Positions 35,383 through 43,345 of a stretch of DNA of 64,000 bases are shown piece after piece. A program made the translations under genes and the position numbers. The notes below the pieces were generated by a model. That model was not told the origin of the DNA. It was given only the letters and a program-made list of their open reading frames with translations, and searched no databases. Numbering within the stretch: the stretch's first letter is position 1; each line of letters begins with the position of its first letter. Source of the stretch: JAJCYK01 sp965212195 (GTDB taxonomy: Bacteria; Bacteroidota; Bacteroidia; Cytophagales; Cyclobacteriaceae). The DNA is taken from NCBI GenBank assembly GCA_965212195.1, contig CBDBUW010000011.1:124001-188000 (forward strand). The letters run 5' to 3'.

Positions 35383-35904
35383 CTATTTTTTTAAAATATA
35401 GATATGGTGATCCACCATAGTTCCGTATAGATTTTCCGCATTTTCAACGGTTTTGATTTTCTTGAAGCCAAGTCTTTTGGGGATGACTTGGCTCTTTAGG
35501 TTGTGGGTGGCACAGGAGATTTCAAAGGTTGTCAGTGCGAGTTTCTGGACACAATAGTCGATTAATGCCTGACAAGATCTTACCACGATGCCTTGTTTTT
35601 GATTTGCTTGAGCGATCCAATACCCAATACTGGTTTTTTGGTTTTCATGATCAATGTAGTGTAACCCGATCATTCCCACTATACTACCTTTCCGATTAAT
35701 CGTTAGCTGAAACCCATTGTGGTCAGCGTTTTGTTGTTTGCTAATAGCTATAAATCTTTTAGTGTCGTTTTCGCTGTTGATTGCGTCCAGCCAGGGCAGC
35801 CATTCTTTGAGGTAGGACCTATTATCGTCAGTCAACTTAAACAATTCCCCAGCATGATGATCATCAAGAAGTTCTAATATAATGTCGTCAATCCTTAACT
35901 CCAT
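35383..35904 (-). CDS. GNAT acetyltransferase, RimJ/RimL-like
   Basis: N-acetyltransferase of about 173 residues starting MELRIDDIILELLDDHHAGELF. TDDNRSYLKEWLPWLD is the family opening, GSIVGMIGLHYIDHENQKTSIGYWIAQANQKQGIV holds the acetyl-CoA-binding strand-loop, and the C-terminal RLGFKKIKTVENAE is also typical. RimJ/RimL homologues acetylate N-termini of ribosomal proteins or small molecules, so the target is not certain. The frame runs open far upstream into the propeller gene; the ATG ending at 35904 sits 43 bases after that gene's stop and is the sensible start. Confidence 0.85.
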   Translation of the reverse strand: MELRIDDIILELLDDHHAGELFKLTDDNRSYLKEWLPWLDAINSENDTKRFIAISKQQNADHNGFQLTINRKGSIVGMIGLHYIDHENQKTSIGYWIAQANQKQGIVVRSCQALIDYCVQKLALTTFEISCATHNLKSQVIPKRLGFKKIKTVENAENLYGTMVDHHIYILKK

Positions 35905-35947
35905 TTGGTTGGTGGTCGGCTTAGGTGGAAGTGTGGCGTTGGTACAA

Positions 35948-37153
35948 TTATCTCCTAATTCTAAGTGAGTAAATCGTACCATCTGTGGTTCCAAAGATAA
36001 CCAACTTATCATTTGCCAAAACCGGAGAAGCGAAAGCATTGGAAGGGATCTCATATTCAGTAACGCTTTCACCGGTTATTCGGCGTATCATTACAATTTC
36101 TCCCTTGTCCTTGGGGTTGTAGGCATTCCCGGTAGTGTAAATGACCCAATCTTTACTTACGATGGGCTTACCATAAATATTTTTGGTTCTTTTATTTTTC
36201 CATAACAGTTCTCCATTGGAGGTATCAAACGCCAGCATGGAAAAATTATCTGAACCACCGATGTATAAGGTGTCATTCATAATGACCGGGTCTCCAATTA
36301 ACCAGCCTCCATCCGCATCGGTATAGGACCAGTCGGCTTGTCCGTCCTCTATCCGCAGTACCTTGAGCATAGGATTACGGGCACCAAAAAACAGTTTGCC
36401 TTGGTGCTGGATAAACTCTGAAGCGATCCCTCCAAAGGTGGCATAGGGTTTTACCTCATAAGTGCTTTGCTGCCACAGTTGAGTGTTGTTTTCCAGGTCA
36501 TAACCATACACTTTACCGTTCCAGTCACCAAAGTAAAGCTTGCCATCATGTACCAAGGGTGTAGCCCGGATGGGTGCCTGATCACTGGACATAATGGAGA
36601 ACTCCAAACTGCCGGACTTAGCATCTAGACCCAAAACCTTTCCATGAGATGTGCCCACGTATATAATACCATTATGAACAAAACCGGACGATCGTTTGTC
36701 ATCAAAAGGATCAAGTTTGTACAAATAATCAACACCTCTCAAAGCAAACTTTTCCGGATCCTGATCGGACGAGTATTTCCAGACTTCTTCACCGTTTTCT
36801 TGGTTTAGCGCGTAGAAGGTATTGGCGGATTCAAAAAATACCAGGTCATCAACTAATACGGCTTTAGCCTGGATGTTTCCTGCAGTTTCGACTTCCCAAA
36901 CGGGTTGACCGGTGTTCAGATCTATGGCCAAGAACTTACCTTTTTCATTCCCCACATAAGCTTTGCTTCCATCAATCACCGGACCCGCCACTATTCGGCC
37001 TTCTGTTTGCAAACTCCAGTTTAACTCCAGGGACTGCCCCGAAAGGTTGGTCAAGGCTAGAAGCATTAATCCAATAGTCAGTAATTGTCGCAGAGTTGCT
37101 TTTAGTTGAAGTCTGTTGGTTTCCCTTAGGTCCCCAAATTTAATAGTTGTCAT
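35948..37153 (-). CDS. PQQ-type beta-propeller protein, BamB-like
   Basis: A signal-like stretch (LLTIGLMLLALTNLSGQS) precedes about eight repeats of a WD/PQQ propeller, each with a Gly-Trp-type signature: GKFLAIDLNTGQPVWEVETAG, FYALNQENGEEVWKYSS, GKVYGYDLENNTQLWQQS, LAFDTSNGELLWKN. This is the PQQ-like propeller seen in BamB and in quinoprotein dehydrogenases; no dehydrogenase-specific residues are clear, so a binding or scaffold role is more likely. The first ATG of the frame is at 37153 (a TTG opens 12 bases earlier). It lies 20 bases after the TonB-C gene, probably in one operon. Confidence 0.8.
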   Translation of the reverse strand: MTTIKFGDLRETNRLQLKATLRQLLTIGLMLLALTNLSGQSLELNWSLQTEGRIVAGPVIDGSKAYVGNEKGKFLAIDLNTGQPVWEVETAGNIQAKAVLVDDLVFFESANTFYALNQENGEEVWKYSSDQDPEKFALRGVDYLYKLDPFDDKRSSGFVHNGIIYVGTSHGKVLGLDAKSGSLEFSIMSSDQAPIRATPLVHDGKLYFGDWNGKVYGYDLENNTQLWQQSTYEVKPYATFGGIASEFIQHQGKLFFGARNPMLKVLRIEDGQADWSYTDADGGWLIGDPVIMNDTLYIGGSDNFSMLAFDTSNGELLWKNKRTKNIYGKPIVSKDWVIYTTGNAYNPKDKGEIVMIRRITGESVTEYEIPSNAFASPVLANDKLVIFGTTDGTIYSLRIRR

Positions 37154-37173
37154 TTTAACATTCAATTAGGTAT

Positions 37174-38103
37174 TCATTTTAAAAACTCAACGGGAAAATA
37201 CACTTGTGAGTCCACTGGCTGACCTTCTATGGTCCCTGGTGTGAATTGAAAACCGCAGTTTTGAATTACATCAACAGCCACCATGTGAAATCCATCCTCA
37301 TCCTCTTCATGTGGTTCAACAAATCTTATTTTTCCATCCACTTGTAGCAGAAAGCTTATGTAACAGGTGAATTTTTTCCCTTCTGCTCTGGACACCGCAC
37401 GCACTTTCTCTTGATAGCATTCAATTTGTTCTTTGGTAGGTTGTTTCATTTCTACTTGGTTATCCAATGCAGAGAATGATGCCGCTATTGGCTTGTCAGG
37501 CAAGCCGAACTCCTTTGCTTTCACTTTTCTCGTCCTAATGTTGACGGCTTCTTGTATTTGGAAATAGGTATCATATTCGGTCACCGACTTCAAGGTAAGA
37601 GATCCATCCACTTCCTTTAATTCGTCATACCAATTTCCAACTTTATGTCCTTCAAAGTCAGTGTAGTTGACCTTAATATCGTTTGAATAGAAAGTTTTAG
37701 TGGTTCCATGATCAGATTCACTGCTAACCATATAACAATCATGGCCTAGAATGGTTGCGGTGCTGTGCTTCAGAATTTCTGAACTATTGTGCTGCACGTT
37801 TGATCGTCTGGAGTCCCTATAGGTAATGTAGGACTGATCGGCGTAGTCATCATACATTCTTTTTGTTTGGTCATCATAAGTGTAGGAGTAGTTATATTGA
37901 CCATCCTTGTAATAGGTAGACTTATAGCGTTTCTCTGTAATGATGTAGGACATGGTGTTTCCCTTTTTTATCCGAATTATTTCGTCTATATCAATGGTAT
38001 CTGATTTTGGTATGATCTTCATCTTATAGGTTATTTCACCGCTGAAGTATTGAGCTTGTCCAAAGAATGGAATCATTAGAATCATCAATAGAAATTTGTT
38101 CAT
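37174..38103 (-). CDS. Secreted protein with TonB C-terminal-like domain
   Basis: A signal peptide (MNKFLLMILMIPFFGQAQ) leads into a 180-residue segment reading YFSGEITYKMKIIPKSD and ILKHSTATILGHDCYMVSSE, similar to Bacteroidota envelope proteins of the GLPGLI/DUF4412 kind. The C-terminal 95 residues resemble the TonB C-terminal domain: FTCYISFLLQVDGKIRFVEP, AVDVIQNCGFQFTPGTIEGQPV and VYFPVEFLK. There is no N-terminal membrane anchor beyond the signal, so it is not a standard TonB. Role unknown; interaction with an outer-membrane receptor plug is a guess. Confidence 0.65.
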   Translation of the reverse strand: MNKFLLMILMIPFFGQAQYFSGEITYKMKIIPKSDTIDIDEIIRIKKGNTMSYIITEKRYKSTYYKDGQYNYSYTYDDQTKRMYDDYADQSYITYRDSRRSNVQHNSSEILKHSTATILGHDCYMVSSESDHGTTKTFYSNDIKVNYTDFEGHKVGNWYDELKEVDGSLTLKSVTEYDTYFQIQEAVNIRTRKVKAKEFGLPDKPIAASFSALDNQVEMKQPTKEQIECYQEKVRAVSRAEGKKFTCYISFLLQVDGKIRFVEPHEEDEDGFHMVAVDVIQNCGFQFTPGTIEGQPVDSQVYFPVEFLK

Positions 38104-38153
38104 TTTAAAGTCAATTAACCCATATCTAATTTAAGTACAGCTTATCCTGCACA

Positions 38154-38217
38154 GGCTTAAGTTTGCCACCATGCCTACATTATCTCTACCACCGGCTTAA
38201 GTTTGTAACTTAGGTCT
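38154..38217. repeat. Two copies of a GGCTTAAGTTTG repeat
   Basis: GGCTTAAGTTTG occurs at 38154-38165 and again at 38194-38205, where it continues as GTAACTTAGG to form a near-palindrome. It lies between two minus-strand genes. The second copy is followed by CTTCGCAC, as is the copy at 43.87 kb (CTTCTACGCAC). Confidence 0.6.
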
Positions 38218-38224
38218 TCGCACA

Positions 38225-39091
38225 TCACCTAATTTCCAAAGCACTAAAACCTTCCATATTCCTTTCCAGAACACTTCTAACATCTTTGTCTTCAACATGT
38301 CCCAAAATCCCCCAAGGTCCGTTAAACCCTTCTTCGATTAACAGTTCTATCATTTCTTTCTCATACTCTCCCTCTCCTAACGGCAGAATTTTAGGTCCTT
38401 CTTCTTTCATACCATTTAAATTGACAGCCGACAAGTAGGGTTTTATGGTTTTTACTATTTGAGGGAACTCCTCTAAATCCTGGTGTGCATGGTGGAAGTT
38501 ATATACAATACTTAAGTTAAACTTGGGTAGTGATTTAATGAGTTCAACTTGGTTATTAAGATCTCCAAACCAACCTTCATGGTTGTACAATGCAATTTCG
38601 CAACCTATTCCTTGGGCTTTCTCATGTACGAATTCAATCATCTCTTTTGCTTTGTTCACAGACTGTTCTTGAGTCAGATCTTCGAAGAAATTAGGGCTGA
38701 AACTCAACCATAAGGTAGTTTCAAGCTCCGAGTCATTTAAAATCTTAATAATCCTTTCATTGGAGGGACTTAATTTTCCCAGGCTGTCCCTTTTGGCATT
38801 GAGCCATAGCCAAACAGAAATAACCTCCAAATCGTTTTCCTGGGCCAGCTTCAGTTCATTTGCCATTTGATCCAAGTGTTTATCGCGCCAATCGTAGGCA
38901 TATTTGTTGAAACCCAATTCTTTCAACATGTTTATACGTTCAGCGGGTGATCTTTCAAGTGAGTCATATGCCACAATGCACCAGGGGTAAACATTGTTCA
39001 TGTTGAGGCGCTCATCTTTTTGACTAGAGCAGGAAAAGAGTAAAACCAGAATTAAGTATAAGAAAAGTCCTGGCTGAGGGTAGTCTTTCAT
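38225..39091 (-). CDS. TIM-barrel lipoprotein (sugar phosphate isomerase/epimerase-like)
   Basis: The signal ends LVLLFSCSSQK, a good lipobox. The mature protein follows an AP-endonuclease-2-type TIM barrel: ERINMLKELGFNKYAYDWRD, LEVISVWLWLN, EIALYNHEGWFGD, NLSIVYNFHHAHQDLEEF, YLSAVNLNGM and GPWGILGHVEDKD, where His and Glu residues could bind a metal. This is the xylose-isomerase-like family common in Bacteroidota sugar metabolism. It is anchored outside the cytoplasm. Substrate unknown. It starts the minus-strand accessory run going left from here. Confidence 0.8.
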   Translation of the reverse strand: MKDYPQPGLFLYLILVLLFSCSSQKDERLNMNNVYPWCIVAYDSLERSPAERINMLKELGFNKYAYDWRDKHLDQMANELKLAQENDLEVISVWLWLNAKRDSLGKLSPSNERIIKILNDSELETTLWLSFSPNFFEDLTQEQSVNKAKEMIEFVHEKAQGIGCEIALYNHEGWFGDLNNQVELIKSLPKFNLSIVYNFHHAHQDLEEFPQIVKTIKPYLSAVNLNGMKEEGPKILPLGEGEYEKEMIELLIEEGFNGPWGILGHVEDKDVRSVLERNMEGFSALEIR

Positions 39092-39131
39092 GGTTTTTTG
39101 ATCATTCCATGTGGTGTGATGGAATATGGAT

Positions 39132-39890
39132 TTACCGCTTTTTAGCTTTTCTTATATGCTTTTCTTTATTCTTCACAAAAATTAATTTGTGTCTGCTTTT
39201 CGGACTTTCTCTCTGTTCTATTTCAAACCTTCCTATGGATTTAATTAATGGAGTCAATTTTTCAAATCCATAATTCCTAGAATCAAAGTTGGGTTGCTTT
39301 TTTTGCAGTAAACTTCCCACATCTCCCAGGAAGGCCCATCCGTCCTCATCCGACAGGTCGTTAATGGTGGTGGCGATGAGAACGATTTCTTTCTTGGTTA
39401 TTTTATCTACCGTAGGTTCCTGGATTTCCTTATTTTCAACTTTTTCTTCTGTTTGTTTCTTTAAGATCTCGATATACACAAATTTGTCACAGGCTACAAT
39501 GAAGGGGTTGGGAGTCTTTTTCTCTCCAATACCGATTACTTGCATGCCCGCTTCTCTCAATCGAGTGGCTAAGCGTGTAAAATCACTATCACTGGAAACC
39601 AGGCAGAACCCGTTTACTTTGCCGCTATAAAGTATATCCATGGCGTCAATTATCATTGCGGAATCCGTAGCATTTTTGCCTTTGGTGTATCCGTATTGCT
39701 GTATGGGTGTAATGGCATTTTCCAGCAGCAAATTCTTCCATTTAGTCAAGCCTGGTCTGGTCCAATCCCCATATATTCTTTTAATGGTGGGGTTGCCATA
39801 TTTGGCTATTTCTTCCATCATTTCTTTTATGTGAGCAGATGGTATATTGTCACCGTCTATTAGAACGGCCATATTTAAATTTGTATTCAT
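39132..39890 (-). CDS. NYN-domain protein with C-terminal OST-HTH/LOTUS domain
   Basis: The N-terminal ~145 residues are a NYN (PIN-like) domain: AVLIDGDNIPSAHIKEMM with Asp12 and Asp14, KNATDSAMIIDAMDILYSG and LVSSDSDFTRLATRLREAG supply the acidic metal-binding residues. The C-terminal part (about 170-235; KEIVLIATTINDLSDEDGWAFLGDVGSLLQ, NFDSRNYGFEKLTPLIKSIG) is an OST-HTH/LOTUS fold that binds RNA. The combination parallels the eukaryotic MARF1 and bacterial LabA-like proteins. It likely cuts or binds RNA. Monocistronic appearance, with a 40-base gap to the next gene on the left. Confidence 0.88.
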   Translation of the reverse strand: MNTNLNMAVLIDGDNIPSAHIKEMMEEIAKYGNPTIKRIYGDWTRPGLTKWKNLLLENAITPIQQYGYTKGKNATDSAMIIDAMDILYSGKVNGFCLVSSDSDFTRLATRLREAGMQVIGIGEKKTPNPFIVACDKFVYIEILKKQTEEKVENKEIQEPTVDKITKKEIVLIATTINDLSDEDGWAFLGDVGSLLQKKQPNFDSRNYGFEKLTPLIKSIGRFEIEQRESPKSRHKLIFVKNKEKHIRKAKKR

Positions 39891-39989
39891 TTAGTTGATT
39901 ATGTTATTTATTATTTGCCTCTAATGCTTTTAGTTAGACACAACTTGTTTGGTAGTGCGGAACAAAGTTACCCCCATTAATTTAACGAA

Positions 39990-40787
39990 TTAATTCTGTT
40001 CCAATTTTTCTAATTGGCTTTTGGCATACTGTGCATAGGGATATTGTTCGAGTACTTTTTTGTACCATTTTATTGAATTAATGGTATCCCCCGCATACAA
40101 GAAGAATTCTGCCCTTGAATCATAGGGATTATATCCCCTTGGATGCAATTCAACACATTTTTGGATAGCAACTGTACCCGCCTCCAAATCACCCGCATGC
40201 TTCAATAGATATCCTTTGTAATTATTCGCAGCCGTTCCGGTATAGTTGAAATTATTTTTTTCGCAAAACGCTATCAGCTGGTCCAACTCTTTGATTTTAG
40301 CGGCGCCATCACCATCCATGTATCTTGTATACATGTAATGGATAAAAGGGCCATTCGATAATTCATGCATTTTAGTCCATATTTTTCTTCTTTCTTCCCG
40401 GGTGCTGTCATTTAAATCATCAAAATTTAAAAGAGAAACAAAAAGTTTGCTGGTTTCATTTTCACCCTCTACAAATTTATTGGCCATCTTTTTGTGATAC
40501 TCTTTTCTTTCACCTTCTGCTAGTAGTGCTAGCAGTGCATGTGAAGCAAATAATGATGAATCTTTGCCGACCGCAGCTTCTGACATAATGAATGCATGAT
40601 TGTTTTCATAAGTGATGTACCGATTCAGTCCAATCATAGCCATGTGGTTGGCAACCATATCTCCGCCCTCCCAACGGATTCCATTTTCTATTATGCTTTC
40701 TTGCTCCAGTGATAGATTAGCTTCGGGTGCTGGGCATCCCATTAATAGAAATGTCAAGAATGTTAGAATGATTACCGGATTTTTCAT
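39990..40787 (-). CDS. TPR-containing lipoprotein
   Basis: The signal ends LTFLLMGCPAP, a lipobox. Middle and C-terminal segments are helical with TPR features: YKGYLLKHAGDLEAGTVAIQKCVELHPRGYNPYDSRAEFFLYAGDTINSIKWYKKVLEQYP at the end is two repeats. Family uncertain. It is probably an envelope protein-binding lipoprotein. Confidence 0.72.
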   Translation of the reverse strand: MKNPVIILTFLTFLLMGCPAPEANLSLEQESIIENGIRWEGGDMVANHMAMIGLNRYITYENNHAFIMSEAAVGKDSSLFASHALLALLAEGERKEYHKKMANKFVEGENETSKLFVSLLNFDDLNDSTREERRKIWTKMHELSNGPFIHYMYTRYMDGDGAAKIKELDQLIAFCEKNNFNYTGTAANNYKGYLLKHAGDLEAGTVAIQKCVELHPRGYNPYDSRAEFFLYAGDTINSIKWYKKVLEQYPYAQYAKSQLEKLEQN

Positions 40788-40849
40788 GGTGTATTATTTT
40801 CTATTAAAACTTCAGAACTAGATTACCTGCTGTCAAACGCTATCAGTGC

Positions 40850-41242
40850 CTAAGAAACGGACCTCTTGTACAAGGTAAAAAAGAACAGTGGAAGAAATCC
40901 CACTGCAAACACTATTACCCCTAGTATCAGTAACCAATCAGCACCTTGTACATGCATTATCTTGAACAAACCTGCGGCACCTAGAATAATGGAGGAGATA
41001 ACACCTAAAATGAGTTTCCATTTTTCGGCAGGTACCTCAGAAATACCGCCCTTTAATCGGTCAGAGGCCCATAGGGGAATAAATACCAAACAAAGTGTTA
41101 GATAACCAATTATAAACAGTTCATGGGCACCTGGCATATGAAGTAGACTAAAGGTTACACCACATGTCAGTGCTACAGAGCCTAAGAAACCAATAATATA
41201 TATTATCTTTTTCATCACGTTATAAAGGTTGTTGGCAAACAT
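40850..41242 (-). CDS. Small four-helix membrane protein, GldL-like
   Basis: About 130 residues with four hydrophobic helices: IIYIIGFLGSVALTCG, ELFIIGYLTLCLVFIPLW, LILGVISSIILGAAGLFKIM and WLLILGVIVFAVGFLPLFFF. The FKIMHVQGADWLLILG region resembles the short membrane unit of GldL and its small paralogues in Bacteroidota. The ATG ending at 41242 is used here; another ATG ending at 41215 gives MKKIIYIIGFLG and is equally plausible. It follows the 66-residue membrane gene by a few bases, so the small genes form an operon. Confidence 0.6.
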   Translation of the reverse strand: MFANNLYNVMKKIIYIIGFLGSVALTCGVTFSLLHMPGAHELFIIGYLTLCLVFIPLWASDRLKGGISEVPAEKWKLILGVISSIILGAAGLFKIMHVQGADWLLILGVIVFAVGFLPLFFFTLYKRSVS

Positions 41243-41247
41243 AATGA

Positions 41248-41448
41248 TTAGCTAGCTCCTTTAATTAATGGTGTTTTTAGATCGGTTTTAATGCTAGAAA
41301 TCACATACGCCCATAAAATTGGAGCCACAGTCAACATTAAAGTAATGCCCAAAGTGGTACTATAACTCCATGGAAACCACAATAAAAGATTAGACCCCCA
41401 ATAGACAGCAAAACCTAGGGCAGCAATGTACAAAGTCCATTTACTCAT
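41248..41448 (-). CDS. 66-residue two-helix membrane protein
   Basis: Starting at the ATG ending at 41448, the product is MSKWTLYIAALGFAVYWGSN... with two hydrophobic helices: LYIAALGFAVYWGSNLLLWF and LGITLMLTVAPILWAYVISS, and a basic tail. Family not recognised. Its ATG overlaps the last codons of the upstream 49-residue gene by 8 bases, a layout that couples translation. An upstream in-frame codon at 41475 would start inside that gene and is less likely. Confidence 0.6.
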   Translation of the reverse strand: MSKWTLYIAALGFAVYWGSNLLLWFPWSYSTTLGITLMLTVAPILWAYVISSIKTDLKTPLIKGAS

Positions 41449-41590
41449 TTTTAAATCTACTTCCAATTCCAGCACCTAGTGCTACTCCTATGGCAACCCA
41501 AATAGCAATATTATCCAATGCTACTCCTATGGCACTTCCTAGTGCAACCCCCAACGCCATTCCTAAACCTAGCTTATTTTTGTTTTTCAT
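41441..41590 (-). CDS. 49-residue glycine-zipper membrane peptide
   Basis: The open frame from the ATG ending at 41590 to a TAA at 41441 encodes MKNKNKLGLGMALGVALG and continues SAIGVALDNIAIWVAIG, then GVALGAGIGSRFKNE. Gly-Val/Ala-x-Leu-Gly repeats produce a glycine-zipper helix pair, and the DNA contains two copies of CCATAGGAGTAGCA about 57 bases apart. Charged ends and a hydrophobic middle fit a small membrane protein. Its stop overlaps the start of the 66-residue gene (ATGAGTAA), which supports real translation. Function unknown; glycine zippers in small peptides often aid packing or pore-like assembly. Confidence 0.6.
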   Translation of the reverse strand: MKNKNKLGLGMALGVALGSAIGVALDNIAIWVAIGVALGAGIGSRFKNE

Positions 41591-41644
41591 GGTATTTTAT
41601 TTTAAGTCGTCTCACCAGTCTCGCCTATGGACCGTTTTAATGTG

Positions 41645-42595
41645 TTATGGCCTTTGTTGAAGGTAGTTTTCAATTTTAAAATACTTAAATACTCGTATAG
41701 CTCTTAAGGTATTCCATCTACTTGGTTCGCCGGCTTTCTCCATAACGAAGTGTGTTTGTCCTGGATGGGCAGCCTGTAGGTTCCAGGTTCCAAACCTGTT
41801 TCTCTTATTCTGGATGATGTTTATAGCCTGGGCCATTCTCTCATTCCACTTTCTTCCGGCATATTGAAAATAGTCCAGTGCCCGAAGTATATCGTACTTC
41901 CACCGGCTGGGAAAGGGCATTCTCAAGAATTCTTTTTTTATAATCTCTCCTGTTCGATCGGAAAGAAACAATCGATGCAACAGAATAAATTCTTCGGCGC
42001 TTTTTATGGCAGTTTGTATGTCCGTCATTCTATAGGTGTAGCCTGATTTTTGGAACTCATTCAGTCCTTCAAGTACTGAGATGGTGGTGTGCAAAGAACT
42101 ATGCTTGGCCCCACTTCTGGTGCTCCTGCAATTAAATCCGCCATCGGGCATAATCTCATGCAGAATACTATCGACAATAGGTTGCAGTTTTTTCTCTTCT
42201 ATTTTAAAGTATGAAGAGTAATTTAAGAACATTCCATTTACACAAACATCACTATGAATAGATGTAGAAGGCCCCAATTTGATGCCTCCGTCCACTGCTT
42301 TACAGGTTTTCAGCGTCAACTCGATGGTTTCTCTAACCATCTCGTTTTCAGGACAGAGACATAAATTACGCAAGTCAAGCATAGTGTAATGTGATGAGAT
42401 CCACTTAGGTTGATAGAAACTCCTTCCCCAATGACCATTTGATCCTCGTTTGGACAAAAATCGTTTTCCCCAACCTTCATGTGCTATCCTTTCTTGAAGA
42501 TCTTTACGTTCATTTCCCAACAAATCCCGATGGACTTGGTATTGTATGGAAACATCACCTTGAAGCAACCATTTAATAATTTGTGGTTTATCCAT
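41645..42595 (-). CDS. Prenyltransferase/squalene-cyclase-like toroid protein
   Basis: The 316 residues show repeating helical units around GHWGRSFYQPKW, DGGFNCRSTRSGAKHSSLHTTISVLEGL and RFGTWNLQAAHPGQTHF, each with a Gly-x-W/F motif as in alpha/alpha toroids of terpenoid cyclases and prenyltransferases. The DxDD or zinc-ligand sets of active enzymes are not evident, so the catalytic role is uncertain. It starts MDKPQIIKWLLQGDVSIQYQV. It lies 54 bases upstream of the glycine-zipper gene on the same strand. Confidence 0.68.
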   Translation of the reverse strand: MDKPQIIKWLLQGDVSIQYQVHRDLLGNERKDLQERIAHEGWGKRFLSKRGSNGHWGRSFYQPKWISSHYTMLDLRNLCLCPENEMVRETIELTLKTCKAVDGGIKLGPSTSIHSDVCVNGMFLNYSSYFKIEEKKLQPIVDSILHEIMPDGGFNCRSTRSGAKHSSLHTTISVLEGLNEFQKSGYTYRMTDIQTAIKSAEEFILLHRLFLSDRTGEIIKKEFLRMPFPSRWKYDILRALDYFQYAGRKWNERMAQAINIIQNKRNRFGTWNLQAAHPGQTHFVMEKAGEPSRWNTLRAIRVFKYFKIENYLQQRP

Positions 42596-42914
42596 ATAAG
42601 TTACAGCCGACGGACCGGCTATTTACTTGCCGGCAGGCAAGGCCGGGTATTAGTTAATAGGTTATCTAAAATACTGAATAAATCGGAGGCCTGGAGGGAT
42701 AGCGGTATGTTATCAGCCCAAATAGGCACATATGACCTCCGGGACAGTGAGCACATCGTGAACCGGGATTGGAATTAATTAGGAACTGTTTGTCCACACG
42801 TTTACTAAAATGGCTTAAGTTACGCAAAGCTAAACTTAAGCCAGTGCGTGGGCGCATGGTTAGGTACAGAAAATCAGTCGCTATTAATTGTACACGCTGT
42901 TGGCGTCGTGTTTA
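42596..42914. other. Gene-free stretch with palindromes
   Basis: No credible coding frame. It holds CTTGCCGGCAGGCAAG at 42628-42643, a hairpin with 6-base arms, and TGGCTTAAGTT / AACTTAAGCCA at 42811-42821 and 42833-42843, an 11-base inverted repeat around an 11-base loop. The latter belongs to the same family as the katG terminator. A 63-residue frame on the minus strand (42666-42857) looks like noise. Confidence 0.55.
42811..42843. repeat. CTTAAG-core inverted repeat
   Basis: TGGCTTAAGTT and AACTTAAGCCA flank 11 bases. Arms match the katG terminator arm GGCTTAAGTTT and the copies at 38.15 and 43.87 kb. Confidence 0.65.
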
Positions 42915-43310
42915 TTATAACATTTCCACCAGCTGAATATTATTCCCACACGTGTCATTAAACACCGCTATTTTAGCAGTTCCCATTTCAGTTGGTTTCA
43001 TACTGAATTCAACTCCCAGTGCAGTTAAGCGGTCAAACTCCGCTTGTACGTCCTCCACATTAAACTGAGTATATGGAATTCCTGCTTCGAACAAAGCTTC
43101 TTGGTAAACTTTTGCAGGTTCAAAATGATTTGGAGCGGGCTCCAATAAAACTTCTGGTCCATCTTGTTCTTCTTTCGCAACCACAGTTAACCATCTATTA
43201 CCTTCTCCTACTGGAATGTCTAACTTTTTGACGAACCCTAATTTTTCAGTATAGAACTTCAAAGCCTTTGCTTGGTCTCTGACAGGAACACTTACCACTC
43301 TTATTTTCAT
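42915..43310 (-). CDS. VOC-family (glyoxalase/bleomycin-resistance-like) protein
   Basis: A single-module VOC protein of 131 residues: RVVSVPVRDQAKALKFYTEKLGFVKKLDIP at the start, GNRWLTVVAKEEQ in the middle, and VFNDTCGNNIQLVEM at the end with a metal-position Glu. Likely a small-molecule binding or modifying dimer; substrate unknown. It starts 35 bases after the AraC-type gene ends, and the AraC/VOC pairing is recurrent in Bacteroidota. Confidence 0.86.
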   Translation of the reverse strand: MKIRVVSVPVRDQAKALKFYTEKLGFVKKLDIPVGEGNRWLTVVAKEEQDGPEVLLEPAPNHFEPAKVYQEALFEAGIPYTQFNVEDVQAEFDRLTALGVEFSMKPTEMGTAKIAVFNDTCGNNIQLVEML

Positions 43311-43345
43311 TTTTGTTTAATTTTTAATTAGCTCCAGTAAGTTCT

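Noticed and set aside
35905..36072. Extended acetyltransferase start within the propeller gene
   Set aside because: The added 56 residues have no family similarity and overlap a supported gene by 125 bases.
42666..42857. 63-residue minus-strand frame in the 42.6-42.9 kb gap
   Set aside because: Composition and cysteine pattern look random, there is no ribosome binding site, and it overlaps the palindrome.
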